Shown here piece after piece: positions 1 through 6,467 of a DNA stretch of 14,400 bases. This DNA is from an uncultured Collinsella sp. (GTDB lineage Bacteria; Actinomycetota; Coriobacteriia; Coriobacteriales; Coriobacteriaceae). Every line of letters begins with the position of its first letter. The first letter of the stretch is position 1. Under the pieces are notes generated by a model. That model saw nothing but the letters and a program-made list of their open reading frames with translations. It was not told the origin of the DNA and searched no databases. The DNA is taken from NCBI GenBank assembly GCA_900550355.1, contig URRT01000034.1, positions 1-14,400 on the forward strand, read 5' to 3'. The position numbers and the translations under genes were made by a program.

Positions 1-5
1 CCCTA

Positions 6-1055
6 TCAGCCCGTGCTCTGCTCGCGCGAGCCATACGTGCTGTCGTAGGCGGCGGCGAGCTCCTGCTCGATGCTCTGCGCCTCATCGGGCGTATAGCCTT
101 CGGGCTTCTCAATGGGCAACTCGTTGACCATTTCGGTGAACGAAGTGATAAAACCCTGAGACGTATATGTGGTGATGGGCTGCCAACGGTCAAATCCAAA
201 ATCCAGCGCCTGCTCCAAGTCGATGCTGGAAAAGCCTGAGAGCCCCACAACGGTCACTAGCAGAAAAGCGCAGAGGTTAGCGGCGATTGCGGGGAAGACA
301 TGGGTGGGCGTACGGAGCTTTCGCGGTCGGATAAGCGAAAGAAGCCCCAGGGAAATCTCCAGCAGGGCGAGAGAGGTTACGATTCCGGCGGTAAAGGTAA
401 ACTCGTATCCCTCGCTCACTTCCATTGCGGTGCCAAGGGCCAAGATATCGCTTGGCAGGATGGCTTCGCCTTTAAACGTTATGACGAAGTGCTCGGCAAT
501 GCCAAGGATGCAACAGGCGACGGGCACGAGGGCCATGACGCCTCCATGACGCTGTCCCAGCAAATAAAGGGAGAGCAGAACCGTCGCGAGCAGCCCGACG
601 GAAAACCCGAATGAGTTGGCGGGAATGCGATAGAACGTTTCGTTACAGGCAATTTCGAGCGAAACGAACGAGAGCGCTGAAACAGCGGCGATGACAAGGA
701 TGTCACGGCAAATACAGGCAACCGTTCCCGTCGCAAGATCGGTTTGGTCGATAAGTCCCGAAACCAAGGGCTCGACAAGAAGTATGACGGCGGTAGCACC
801 GAGCGCCGAATAAGAAAGGACCCATAGGGAATTGTCCTCATTTACGAGCAATTGATTCGTAATCCATGCAGCTACCATGCCGAGCGGGATGAGGAGCGTC
901 GCGCACCAAAAGACGCGGGCAATGGGCGGCTTTTCATTGTGTTTGATTGAAAAATACACGCGCACGACGACGGTGGCCACGATAAGGACGGCGATGAATA
1001 TGGGCAGATTGGCCATGTCGCTCGAAGTGATTTCAAGGGGGATATCTTCGGTCAT
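6..1055 (-). CDS. LTA synthase-like membrane protein lacking its sulfatase domain
   Basis: About 349 residues with roughly eight hydrophobic membrane segments. A conserved-looking loop FKGEAILPSDILALGTA lies before the last segments, followed by an extracellular linker (FDRWQPITTYTSQGF, then KPEGYTPDEAQ). This pattern resembles the N-terminal half of LTA-synthase / phosphoglycerol-transferase proteins of Coriobacteriia, which continue into an extracellular alkaline-phosphatase-like (sulfatase) domain that transfers glycerol phosphate to envelope polymers. Here the frame ends in two tandem stops (TGA, then TAG) right after the linker, so the catalytic domain is absent from this product. The ATG at 1055 is preferred because AGAGGA lies at a good distance upstream. 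A longer reading from a TTG at 1130 has no visible ribosome site. The missing half could lie beyond the window in another frame or as a separate gene. The family call is from pattern memory, so function is moderately sure at best; by itself it has no catalytic residues. Confidence 0.6.
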   Translation of the reverse strand: MTEDIPLEITSSDMANLPIFIAVLIVATVVVRVYFSIKHNEKPPIARVFWCATLLIPLGMVAAWITNQLLVNEDNSLWVLSYSALGATAVILLVEPLVSGLIDQTDLATGTVACICRDILVIAAVSALSFVSLEIACNETFYRIPANSFGFSVGLLATVLLSLYLLGQRHGGVMALVPVACCILGIAEHFVITFKGEAILPSDILALGTAMEVSEGYEFTFTAGIVTSLALLEISLGLLSLIRPRKLRTPTHVFPAIAANLCAFLLVTVVGLSGFSSIDLEQALDFGFDRWQPITTYTSQGFITSFTEMVNELPIEKPEGYTPDEAQSIEQELAAAYDSTYGSREQSTG

Positions 1056-1060
1056 GGACG

Positions 1061-1067
1061 TTCCTCT
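1061..1067 (-). promoter_or_regulatory. Ribosome binding site of the LTA-like gene
   Basis: On the minus strand AGAGGAA lies about 6 nt before the ATG at 1055. It decides the start: the alternative TTG at 1130 has no purine-rich motif upstream. Confidence 0.6.
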
Positions 1068-1105
1068 GTTACAGCAAATTAAGTTCAGTAGTAGATTACT
1101 GTAAC
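1068..1105. promoter_or_regulatory. Spaced inverted repeat upstream of the LTA-like gene
   Basis: GTTACAG at 1068-1074 and its exact reverse complement CTGTAAC at 1099-1105, separated by 24 nt. The pair lies just upstream of the ATG and ribosome site of the minus-strand gene, so it could be an operator or part of its 5' leader. A 7-bp match can occur by chance, and no regulator is indicated. Confidence 0.22.
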
Positions 1106-1173
1106 CTTTCCACGGCATTTCGAGAAACAAAGCACCCGATACGCAAAGCTAAAGGTCTGCGAATCTTGTATTA

Positions 1174-1187
1174 CGAACATCTGTGCG
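1174..1187. promoter_or_regulatory. Candidate LexA (SOS) box of uvrA
   Basis: CGAAC-ATCT-GTGCG matches the Gram-positive/actinobacterial LexA consensus CGAAC-N4-GTTCG at 9 of 10 defined positions. It sits 61 nt before the uvrA start, just upstream of a candidate -10 (TATGAT, 1215-1220). uvrA is a classical SOS gene, so the location fits. The single mismatch and lack of a clear -35 keep this tentative. Confidence 0.45.
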
Positions 1188-1214
1188 CGTCGAGTGCGCT
1201 AAACTCATCGACAG

Positions 1215-1236
1215 TATGATTCGATGCAATAGGAGG
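1215..1236 (+). promoter_or_regulatory. uvrA -10 element and ribosome binding site
   Basis: TATGAT at 1215-1220 matches 5 of 6 bases of the -10 consensus; no good -35 is visible at the usual distance. AGGAGG at 1231-1236 is a full Shine-Dalgarno 12 nt before ATG 1249, with a second purine run (AAGGAG) closer in. It supports ATG 1249 over the upstream in-frame GTG at 1183, which overlaps the LexA-like box. Confidence 0.4.
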
Positions 1237-1248
1237 CAAGGAGCTTCC

Positions 1249-3054
1249 ATGTCTGATTCTTCTATCGTTATTCGCGGCGCTCGTGAGCACAACCTCCGTG
1301 ATATCGATGTTTCCATTCCGCGTGACCAACTCGTGGTCATTACCGGTCTTTCTGGCTCGGGCAAGAGTTCGCTGGCATTTGACACTATCTATGCCGAGGG
1401 CCAGCGTCGATACGTCGAGAGCCTTTCGAGCTATGCGCGCCAGTTCTTGGGCCAGATGGACAAACCCGACTTGGATTCAATCGACGGCCTTTCGCCGGCG
1501 GTGTCGATCGACCAAAAGACGACGTCTAAAAACCCTCGCTCGACGGTTGGCACCGTAACCGAGATTTATGACTATCTGCGCCTGCTGTTCGCCCGTGTGG
1601 GCACCCCGCACTGTCCCGAATGCGGCCGCGTCATTGAGCGTCAGACGACCGACCAGGTTGCCGACAAGGTCTTGGCGGCGGGGGAGGGCCGCCGCGCGTT
1701 TGTGCTGGCACCGGTGGTGCGCGGGCGAAAAGGCGAGTACACCAAACTGTTTGAGGACCTTCGCGCCGAGGGCTTTAGCCGTGTGCGTGTCGACGGTGAA
1801 GTGCGCTCGCTCGACGATCCGATCGATCTGGACAAGAAGTTCAAGCACGATATCGAGGTCGTAGTCGATCGCATCGTGATCCGTGAGAACTCTCTGGGCC
1901 GTATCGCCGAGTCTGTTGAGCAGGCGACCGCGCTGGCTCACGGCAATGTAAACGTGTACATGCTGCCCGATCGTGATGCTCCCGAGGGGACCGAGGGCGA
2001 GCTGCTGGAGTATTCGTTGGCCTTGGCGTGCCCGGAGCATGGTCACTCCATTGACGATCTTCAGCCGCGTGATTTTTCGTTCAACGCTCCCCATGGCGCA
2101 TGTCCTGAGTGCGACGGCCTGGGCTTTAAGAAAACCGTTGATGCCGAGGCGTTGATCGAGGACCCCTCGAAGTCCATTGCCGACGGAGTCTTTGGTAGCC
2201 TGTTTGGCAACTCGAACTACTATCCGCAGATTTTTGCTGCGGTCTGCAAACACTTTAAGGTGAGCACCGATACGCCGTGGGAGGACTTGCCCCCTCGCGT
2301 GCGTCGTGCATTCTTGGATGGCCTGGGCGATACGAAGATCTCGGTCGACTACCAAAAGCTCGACGGACGTCGCAGCCAGTGGGATACCAAGTTTTCGGGC
2401 GTTCGCAACATCCTGTACGAACGCTATACCGAGACGACGAACGAGAACACCAAGGCGCGCCTGGAGAAGTACATTCGCGAGGAGCCGTGCTCGAGCTGCC
2501 ACGGCGCTCGTTTGCGCCCTGAGATGCTCGCCGTCACCGTGGGCGGCAAGTCCATTTACGAGGTTTGTTGCCTGTCGTGCCGTGAATCGCTCGAGTTTTT
2601 TGAGGGCCTGGAACTCACCGAGCGCCAACAGTTTATCGGCGGCCGTATCGTCAAGGAAATCCTGGAGCGCTTGCGTTTTCTGGTCGATGTTGGACTCGAC
2701 TATCTGACGCTCGATCGTGCCTCGGCGACGCTTTCCGGTGGCGAGGCGCAGCGTATTCGCCTGGCAACGCAGATCGGCGCGGGTCTCATGGGCGTGCTCT
2801 ATATTCTGGACGAGCCCTCGATCGGTCTTCATCAGCGTGACAACGAGCGCTTGATCAAGACGCTCGAGCGCCTGCGCGATATCGGCAATACCGTTATCGT
2901 CGTCGAACACGACGAGGACATGATGCGTGCCGCCGACTTCATCGTCGACGTCGGCCCCCGTGCGGGGCGCAAGGGCGGGCATATCATGGCCGCGGGTACG
3001 ATCGACGACATCCTGGAACGCCTGCCGATATCATGGCGTGTCCCGAGTCGATGA
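1249..3054 (+). CDS. uvrA: UvrA excinuclease subunit, N-terminal part (first ATPase module)
   Basis: UvrA is the DNA-damage sensor of nucleotide excision repair: a dimeric ABC-type ATPase that binds lesions and loads UvrB. This 601-residue frame holds the first module: Walker A GLSGSGKSS at 33-41, a CxxC pair at 122/125, the UvrB-binding and insertion region that follows, zinc-module cysteines at 285/288 and 414/417, ABC signature LSGGEAQR at 495-502, Walker B with D521/E522 and the switch His at 554. It reads as normal UvrA up to GTIDDI, then runs through 13 extra codons to TGA at 3052. A full UvrA is about 940 residues, so the second ATPase module is missing and is found in the next frame. 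The likely cause is a 20-nt extra segment at 3013-3032. Identification is certain; whether the locus works is not. A LexA-like box lies upstream. Confidence 0.93.
   Translation: MSDSSIVIRGAREHNLRDIDVSIPRDQLVVITGLSGSGKSSLAFDTIYAEGQRRYVESLSSYARQFLGQMDKPDLDSIDGLSPAVSIDQKTTSKNPRSTVGTVTEIYDYLRLLFARVGTPHCPECGRVIERQTTDQVADKVLAAGEGRRAFVLAPVVRGRKGEYTKLFEDLRAEGFSRVRVDGEVRSLDDPIDLDKKFKHDIEVVVDRIVIRENSLGRIAESVEQATALAHGNVNVYMLPDRDAPEGTEGELLEYSLALACPEHGHSIDDLQPRDFSFNAPHGACPECDGLGFKKTVDAEALIEDPSKSIADGVFGSLFGNSNYYPQIFAAVCKHFKVSTDTPWEDLPPRVRRAFLDGLGDTKISVDYQKLDGRRSQWDTKFSGVRNILYERYTETTNENTKARLEKYIREEPCSSCHGARLRPEMLAVTVGGKSIYEVCCLSCRESLEFFEGLELTERQQFIGGRIVKEILERLRFLVDVGLDYLTLDRASATLSGGEAQRIRLATQIGAGLMGVLYILDEPSIGLHQRDNERLIKTLERLRDIGNTVIVVEHDEDMMRAADFIVDVGPRAGRKGGHIMAAGTIDDILERLPISWRVPSR
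3013..3032 (+). other. 20-nt frame-disrupting segment in uvrA
   Basis: Removing CTGGAACGCCTGCCGATATC joins GTIDDI directly to MACPESMTGAYLTG, giving the usual UvrA linker between the two ATPase modules (compare B. subtilis GTPEEVMNDPNSLTG, from memory). With it present the frame shifts and the first frame stops at 3054. The segment matches uvrA bases 2863-2883 at 18 of 21 positions (two mismatches, one gap), so it may be a local imperfect copy. If a single base were restored (CCGGATATC), it would read through in frame as LERLPDI, so a 21-nt in-frame insertion followed by a 1-nt loss, or a sequencing error, is equally possible. Confidence 0.75.
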
Positions 3055-4148
3055 CGGGCGCTTATCTGACCGGTAAACGAATGATCCGGGTGCCTGATGA
3101 ACGGCGCAAGCCCGGTCGCGGCTGCCTTAAAATTACGGGCGCTCGAGCCAACAACCTCAAAAACGTTACTGCCAAAATCGAGTTTGGTACGCTTACGGTT
3201 GTTACCGGCGTGTCGGGATCGGGCAAGAGCTCCCTGGTTACCGACACCATTGCGCCTGCCCTTACGAATGCCATTCACCGCTCGACGCGCCCTGTGGGTC
3301 CGTATAAAAAAATCGAGGGCATCGAGTGCATCGATAAGGTTATCGATATCGACCAGTCGCCGATTGGCCGCACGCCGCGTTCCAACCCTGCTACCTATAT
3401 CGGCCTGTGGGATGATCTTCGCGCGCTGTTTGCGAGTACGCCGGAGTCGAAGGCGCGCGGCTACTCGCCGGGTCGTTTCTCCTTTAATGTGAGTGGCGGG
3501 CGCTGTGAGGCGTGCAAGGGCGATGGGCAGATTAAGATCGAGATGCACTTCCTTCCCGATATCTACGTTCCCTGCGAAGTTTGCGGCGGTAAACGCTACA
3601 ACCGCGAGACACTCGAGGTCACCTACCGTGGCAAGACCATCTCGGACGTGCTCGACATGAGCGTCACCGAGGCGCTGGCCTTCTTTGGGAATATCCCGCA
3701 GATCAAGCGAAAGCTCCAGACGCTGTACGATGTAGGCTTGGGCTACGTGAGCCTGGGCCAGCCCGCCACGACGCTCTCGGGCGGCGAGGCGCAGCGTGTG
3801 AAGCTCGCCAAGGAGCTTCATCGACGCCAGACGGGCAAGACGTTCTATATTTTGGACGAGCCGACGACCGGTCTTCATTTTGAGGACGTCCGCCAGCTGC
3901 TCGATGCGCTGCAGCGCTTGGTCGATGCGGGCAACACGGTGCTGGTGATTGAGCACAACCTTGATGTCATCAAGGTTGCCGACCGCCTGATCGATATGGG
4001 TCCCGAGGGCGGTAACGGCGGCGGAACCGTCGTGGTTTCGGGCACACCGGAGCAGGTTGCGGACTGTCCGCAGAGTTATACGGGCAAGTTTTTGGCGCCT
4101 TTGCTCAGGCGTGACCGGGAGCGTCAGGCTCAACTTGATGCTCAATAA
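3033..4148 (+). CDS. uvrA: UvrA excinuclease subunit, C-terminal part (second ATPase module)
   Basis: This is the second half of UvrA in a shifted frame, 371 residues if started at ATG 3033. It carries SMTGAYLTGKR, Walker A GVSGSGKS at 59-66, the C-terminal zinc finger C158-x2-C161...C181-x2-C184 needed for damage recognition, signature LSGGEAQR at 248-255, Walker B D275/E276 and His 308, and ends in a charged tail. All catalytic motifs are intact. It overlaps the first frame by 22 nt. No Shine-Dalgarno precedes ATG 3033, but an in-frame ATG at 3051 overlaps the upstream stop as ATGA, the usual arrangement for translational coupling, so the half protein could be made by reinitiation. Whether two separate halves can assemble into working UvrA is unknown. 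The alternative is a recently broken pseudogene or a sequence error. Confidence 0.9.
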   Translation: MACPESMTGAYLTGKRMIRVPDERRKPGRGCLKITGARANNLKNVTAKIEFGTLTVVTGVSGSGKSSLVTDTIAPALTNAIHRSTRPVGPYKKIEGIECIDKVIDIDQSPIGRTPRSNPATYIGLWDDLRALFASTPESKARGYSPGRFSFNVSGGRCEACKGDGQIKIEMHFLPDIYVPCEVCGGKRYNRETLEVTYRGKTISDVLDMSVTEALAFFGNIPQIKRKLQTLYDVGLGYVSLGQPATTLSGGEAQRVKLAKELHRRQTGKTFYILDEPTTGLHFEDVRQLLDALQRLVDAGNTVLVIEHNLDVIKVADRLIDMGPEGGNGGGTVVVSGTPEQVADCPQSYTGKFLAPLLRRDRERQAQLDAQ

Positions 4149-4168
4149 ATAGGCGATTCAGTTTATGG

Positions 4169-4199
4169 GCGCCATCGACTCCTTGTGATTCGATGGCGC
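4169..4199 (+). terminator. Hairpin terminator after uvrA
   Basis: Perfect 10-bp stem (GCGCCATCGA at 4169-4178, TCGATGGCGC at 4190-4199) with an 11-nt loop, 20 nt after the uvrA stop. The T-rich tail is weak (TTGCTGT), so termination may be partial or factor-assisted. Confidence 0.55.
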
Positions 4200-4212
4200 T
4201 TGCTGTGCCGAA

Positions 4213-4243
4213 GTGACGTATGCAGCCGAATTGGACATATACT
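4213..4243 (+). promoter_or_regulatory. Possible promoter of the ybaK-murJ-uvrC unit
   Basis: TATACT at 4238-4243 is a good -10 (5 of 6). A weak -35-like GTGACG lies at 4213-4218, giving a 19-nt spacer. Transcription would start near 4250, leaving a leader of about 30 nt. It lies directly after the uvrA terminator, where a new promoter is expected. Confidence 0.35.
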
Positions 4244-4280
4244 TAATCTTTGCGTCCGAATGCGAGGGAAAGGATATGTC

Positions 4281-4781
4281 ATGGCAAAGGCTGTAAAGAC
4301 GCCAAAAACCAATGCGATGCGCGAGCTGGAAAGCGCCGGCATTTCCTATGTTCTACATACGTACGAAGACGATGGTGATGAGTCGGTGGGCCTGGGGGTC
4401 GCGATTTCGGAGCAGCTTGGCGAGGAGCCCGGTCAAGGATTTAAGACCTTGGTCTGCGTGACGCCGTCCAACGACCATGTCGTGTGCTGCATCCCTGTTG
4501 CCGATGAGCTCGATCTAAAGTCCGCCGCGCGTGCCGCGGGGGAGAAGTCCTTGGTTATGATGCATGTGAAGGATTTGCTTGCGGCGACTGGCTACGTTCG
4601 CGGCGGCTGCAGCCCGGTCGGTATGAAAAAACGCTACCGGACGCTCATTGATGAGACGTGTGTCCTTTGGGATACCATTTTTATTTCGGGAGGCAAGCGT
4701 GGTTATCAGCTCGAGCTTGCACCCGATGATTTAATTGCATTTTGCGGGGCGACGGTTGCCGCGATTACGAGAGAGGACTGA
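4281..4781 (+). CDS. ybaK: YbaK/EbsC-family Cys-tRNA(Pro) deacylase
   Basis: A 166-residue single-domain protein of the YbaK / prolyl-tRNA editing family, which hydrolyses Cys-tRNA(Pro) mischarged by prolyl-tRNA synthetase and so protects translation accuracy in the cytoplasm. Recognised by GFKTLVC with Lys55 at the position of the family's essential lysine, by PVADELDLKSAA, and by TGYVRGGCSPVGMKK (103-117), the glycine-rich substrate loop. The length fits the usual 150-170. ATG 4281 is chosen because AAAGGA (4269-4274) lies 6 nt upstream; longer upstream readings would run into the promoter and terminator region. It is the first gene of a tight unit with murJ (3-nt gap) and uvrC; the functional link between them is not obvious. 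Confidence 0.88.
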   Translation: MAKAVKTPKTNAMRELESAGISYVLHTYEDDGDESVGLGVAISEQLGEEPGQGFKTLVCVTPSNDHVVCCIPVADELDLKSAARAAGEKSLVMMHVKDLLAATGYVRGGCSPVGMKKRYRTLIDETCVLWDTIFISGGKRGYQLELAPDDLIAFCGATVAAITRED

Positions 4782-4784
4782 GCG

Positions 4785-6467
4785 ATGCCGCAGGAAGAAT
4801 TGAAGCGCGGAGCTCATTTTGCAAAAGAATCTGCGCCTCAGACACCCTCATCCGAAGCTTCTTCGTCGCGAGATGACACTGACGACATGGGCTCGTCGGA
4901 CTACTCCACGGTTGGTCGTTCCGCCGGGCTTATGACCATCCTGACTATCGTGTCTCGCGTCACCGGTTTTATCCGCACGTGGGCAATGGCGGCCGCTATC
5001 GGCATGTCGCTACTCTCGTCCTCCTATCAGGTCGCCAACAACCTGCCAAATATGCTCTACGAACTCGTGATGGGTGGCATGCTCGTGACGGCGTTTTTGC
5101 CCGTGTACATGGGCGTGAGGCGTGAGCAGGGTCGCGAGGCCTCGAACGAGTACGTGGGCAACCTGCTCGGCATTCTGCTTTTAGTGCTGGGTGGCATTTC
5201 GTTGGTGGGGACCGTGTTCGCCCCGGGCTTTATCTGGACGCAATCGTTCCTTTCGGGTGACGGTGGCAGCATGGATACCGCTGCGTTCATGTTCCGTTTC
5301 TTTGCCATCCAGATTCTGTTTTATGGTTTGGGCTCGGTGTTCTCGGGCGTTCTCAACGCACACCGCGACTACTTTTGGTCGACGTTTGCCCCGGTCCTCA
5401 ACAATGTGATCGTCATTGCGAGCTTTATGGGTTTTGCGCCCGTGTCCGCACAGTTTGGCGAACGTGCCGGCATCATCTTGATTGCGGCCGGTACGACCCT
5501 CGGTGTCTTTGTTCAGATGGCATGTCAGATTCCCGCGCTTGGCAAGCACGGCGTGCATCCCCATATCCATATCGACTTTAAGGACCCCGCGCTGCGCCAG
5601 ACGATTGCGCTCGGTATCCCGACGCTGCTCGCCACGGTGTGCATGTTTGTCTCGACTTCTATCACCAACGCTGCCGCGCTGGTGGTCCAGCCCGAGACGG
5701 GTCCTTCCGTCATCGCCTATGCGCGCCTGTGGTACACGCTGCCCTACGCGCTGATTGCCGCCTCGCTTTCGACGGCGCTCTATACCGAGCTCTCTCATGA
5801 CGCACAGGAGAAGGATTACGACAGCGTTCGCACGGGCATTTCGCGTGGCGTCGCCCAGATGCTGTTCTTCCTGATTCCGTTCGCACTGTACCTGATTGTC
5901 TTCGCACGTCCGCTCAATATGATCTACTGTGCTGGCAAGTTCGATGAATCCGGCGTGGCGCTGGTGTCCGAGTACCTTGTCTACCTGGCGCCCTCGCTGC
6001 CGCTCTACGGCGTGGTCGTGTTGATGCAGAAGAGCTTCTCTGCCTTGCTCGACATGAAGCCCTATAGCCGCTATTGCCTGTATTCCGCCATCGGCCAGGC
6101 CGGCTCGGTTCTGCTGTTTGGCGTTGTGCTGGGCTTCGGTATGCCGGCAATCGCGCTTTCGTATGTCGTCGACTACGTGATCTTGGTCGGCTGTTCGCTG
6201 TGGTGGCTGCGTCGTCGCCTGCGTGGCCTTCAGGTCAAATCTATCCTACATGGCGGTTTCTTTGGCCTTTTGCTCGGTGGCCTAGGTGCTGCCGCAGGCG
6301 CCGGCGTCATGTGGGCGCTTGAACACTTTGTCGGGGCACTTGGCGGCTCGATTCTGATTACTCTTGGCTACGTTTGCGTTGCGGGTGTCGCCTCGCTTGT
6401 TGTTACCTTTGGCCTTGCCGTCGTCCTTAAGATGCCCGAGGTCTCGGCGCTGCTTCGTCGCAAGTAG
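4785..6467 (+). CDS. murJ: MurJ (MviN-type) lipid II flippase
   Basis: A 560-residue polytopic membrane protein of the MOP superfamily. MurJ moves lipid II, the peptidoglycan precursor, across the cytoplasmic membrane. A hydrophilic, probably disordered N-terminus of about 45 residues rich in Ser, Glu and Asp precedes the first membrane helix. The conserved SRVTGFIRTW follows, with Arg58 and Arg64 at the positions of the two essential N-terminal arginines of E. coli MurJ, then LPNMLYELVMGGML, and about 14 hydrophobic segments to the end. The position matching the essential E. coli Asp39 seems to be Ser79 when LPN is used as anchor. ATG 4785 follows the ybaK stop by 3 nt and is preceded by AGAGAGGA. 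Its stop abuts the uvrC start, so ybaK, murJ and uvrC are almost surely co-transcribed. Confidence 0.9.
   Translation: MPQEELKRGAHFAKESAPQTPSSEASSSRDDTDDMGSSDYSTVGRSAGLMTILTIVSRVTGFIRTWAMAAAIGMSLLSSSYQVANNLPNMLYELVMGGMLVTAFLPVYMGVRREQGREASNEYVGNLLGILLLVLGGISLVGTVFAPGFIWTQSFLSGDGGSMDTAAFMFRFFAIQILFYGLGSVFSGVLNAHRDYFWSTFAPVLNNVIVIASFMGFAPVSAQFGERAGIILIAAGTTLGVFVQMACQIPALGKHGVHPHIHIDFKDPALRQTIALGIPTLLATVCMFVSTSITNAAALVVQPETGPSVIAYARLWYTLPYALIAASLSTALYTELSHDAQEKDYDSVRTGISRGVAQMLFFLIPFALYLIVFARPLNMIYCAGKFDESGVALVSEYLVYLAPSLPLYGVVVLMQKSFSALLDMKPYSRYCLYSAIGQAGSVLLFGVVLGFGMPAIALSYVVDYVILVGCSLWWLRRRLRGLQVKSILHGGFFGLLLGGLGAAAGAGVMWALEHFVGALGGSILITLGYVCVAGVASLVVTFGLAVVLKMPEVSALLRRK

Noticed and set aside
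3013..3054. Programmed ribosomal frameshifting as the reason for the two uvrA frames
   Set aside because: No slippery heptamer or downstream pseudoknot is evident, and the extra segment interrupts the family linker, which points to an insertion or deletion instead.
2832..4145. 437-codon minus-strand open frame opposite the 3' part of uvrA
   Set aside because: Antisense shadow; uvrA motifs on the plus strand explain the region.
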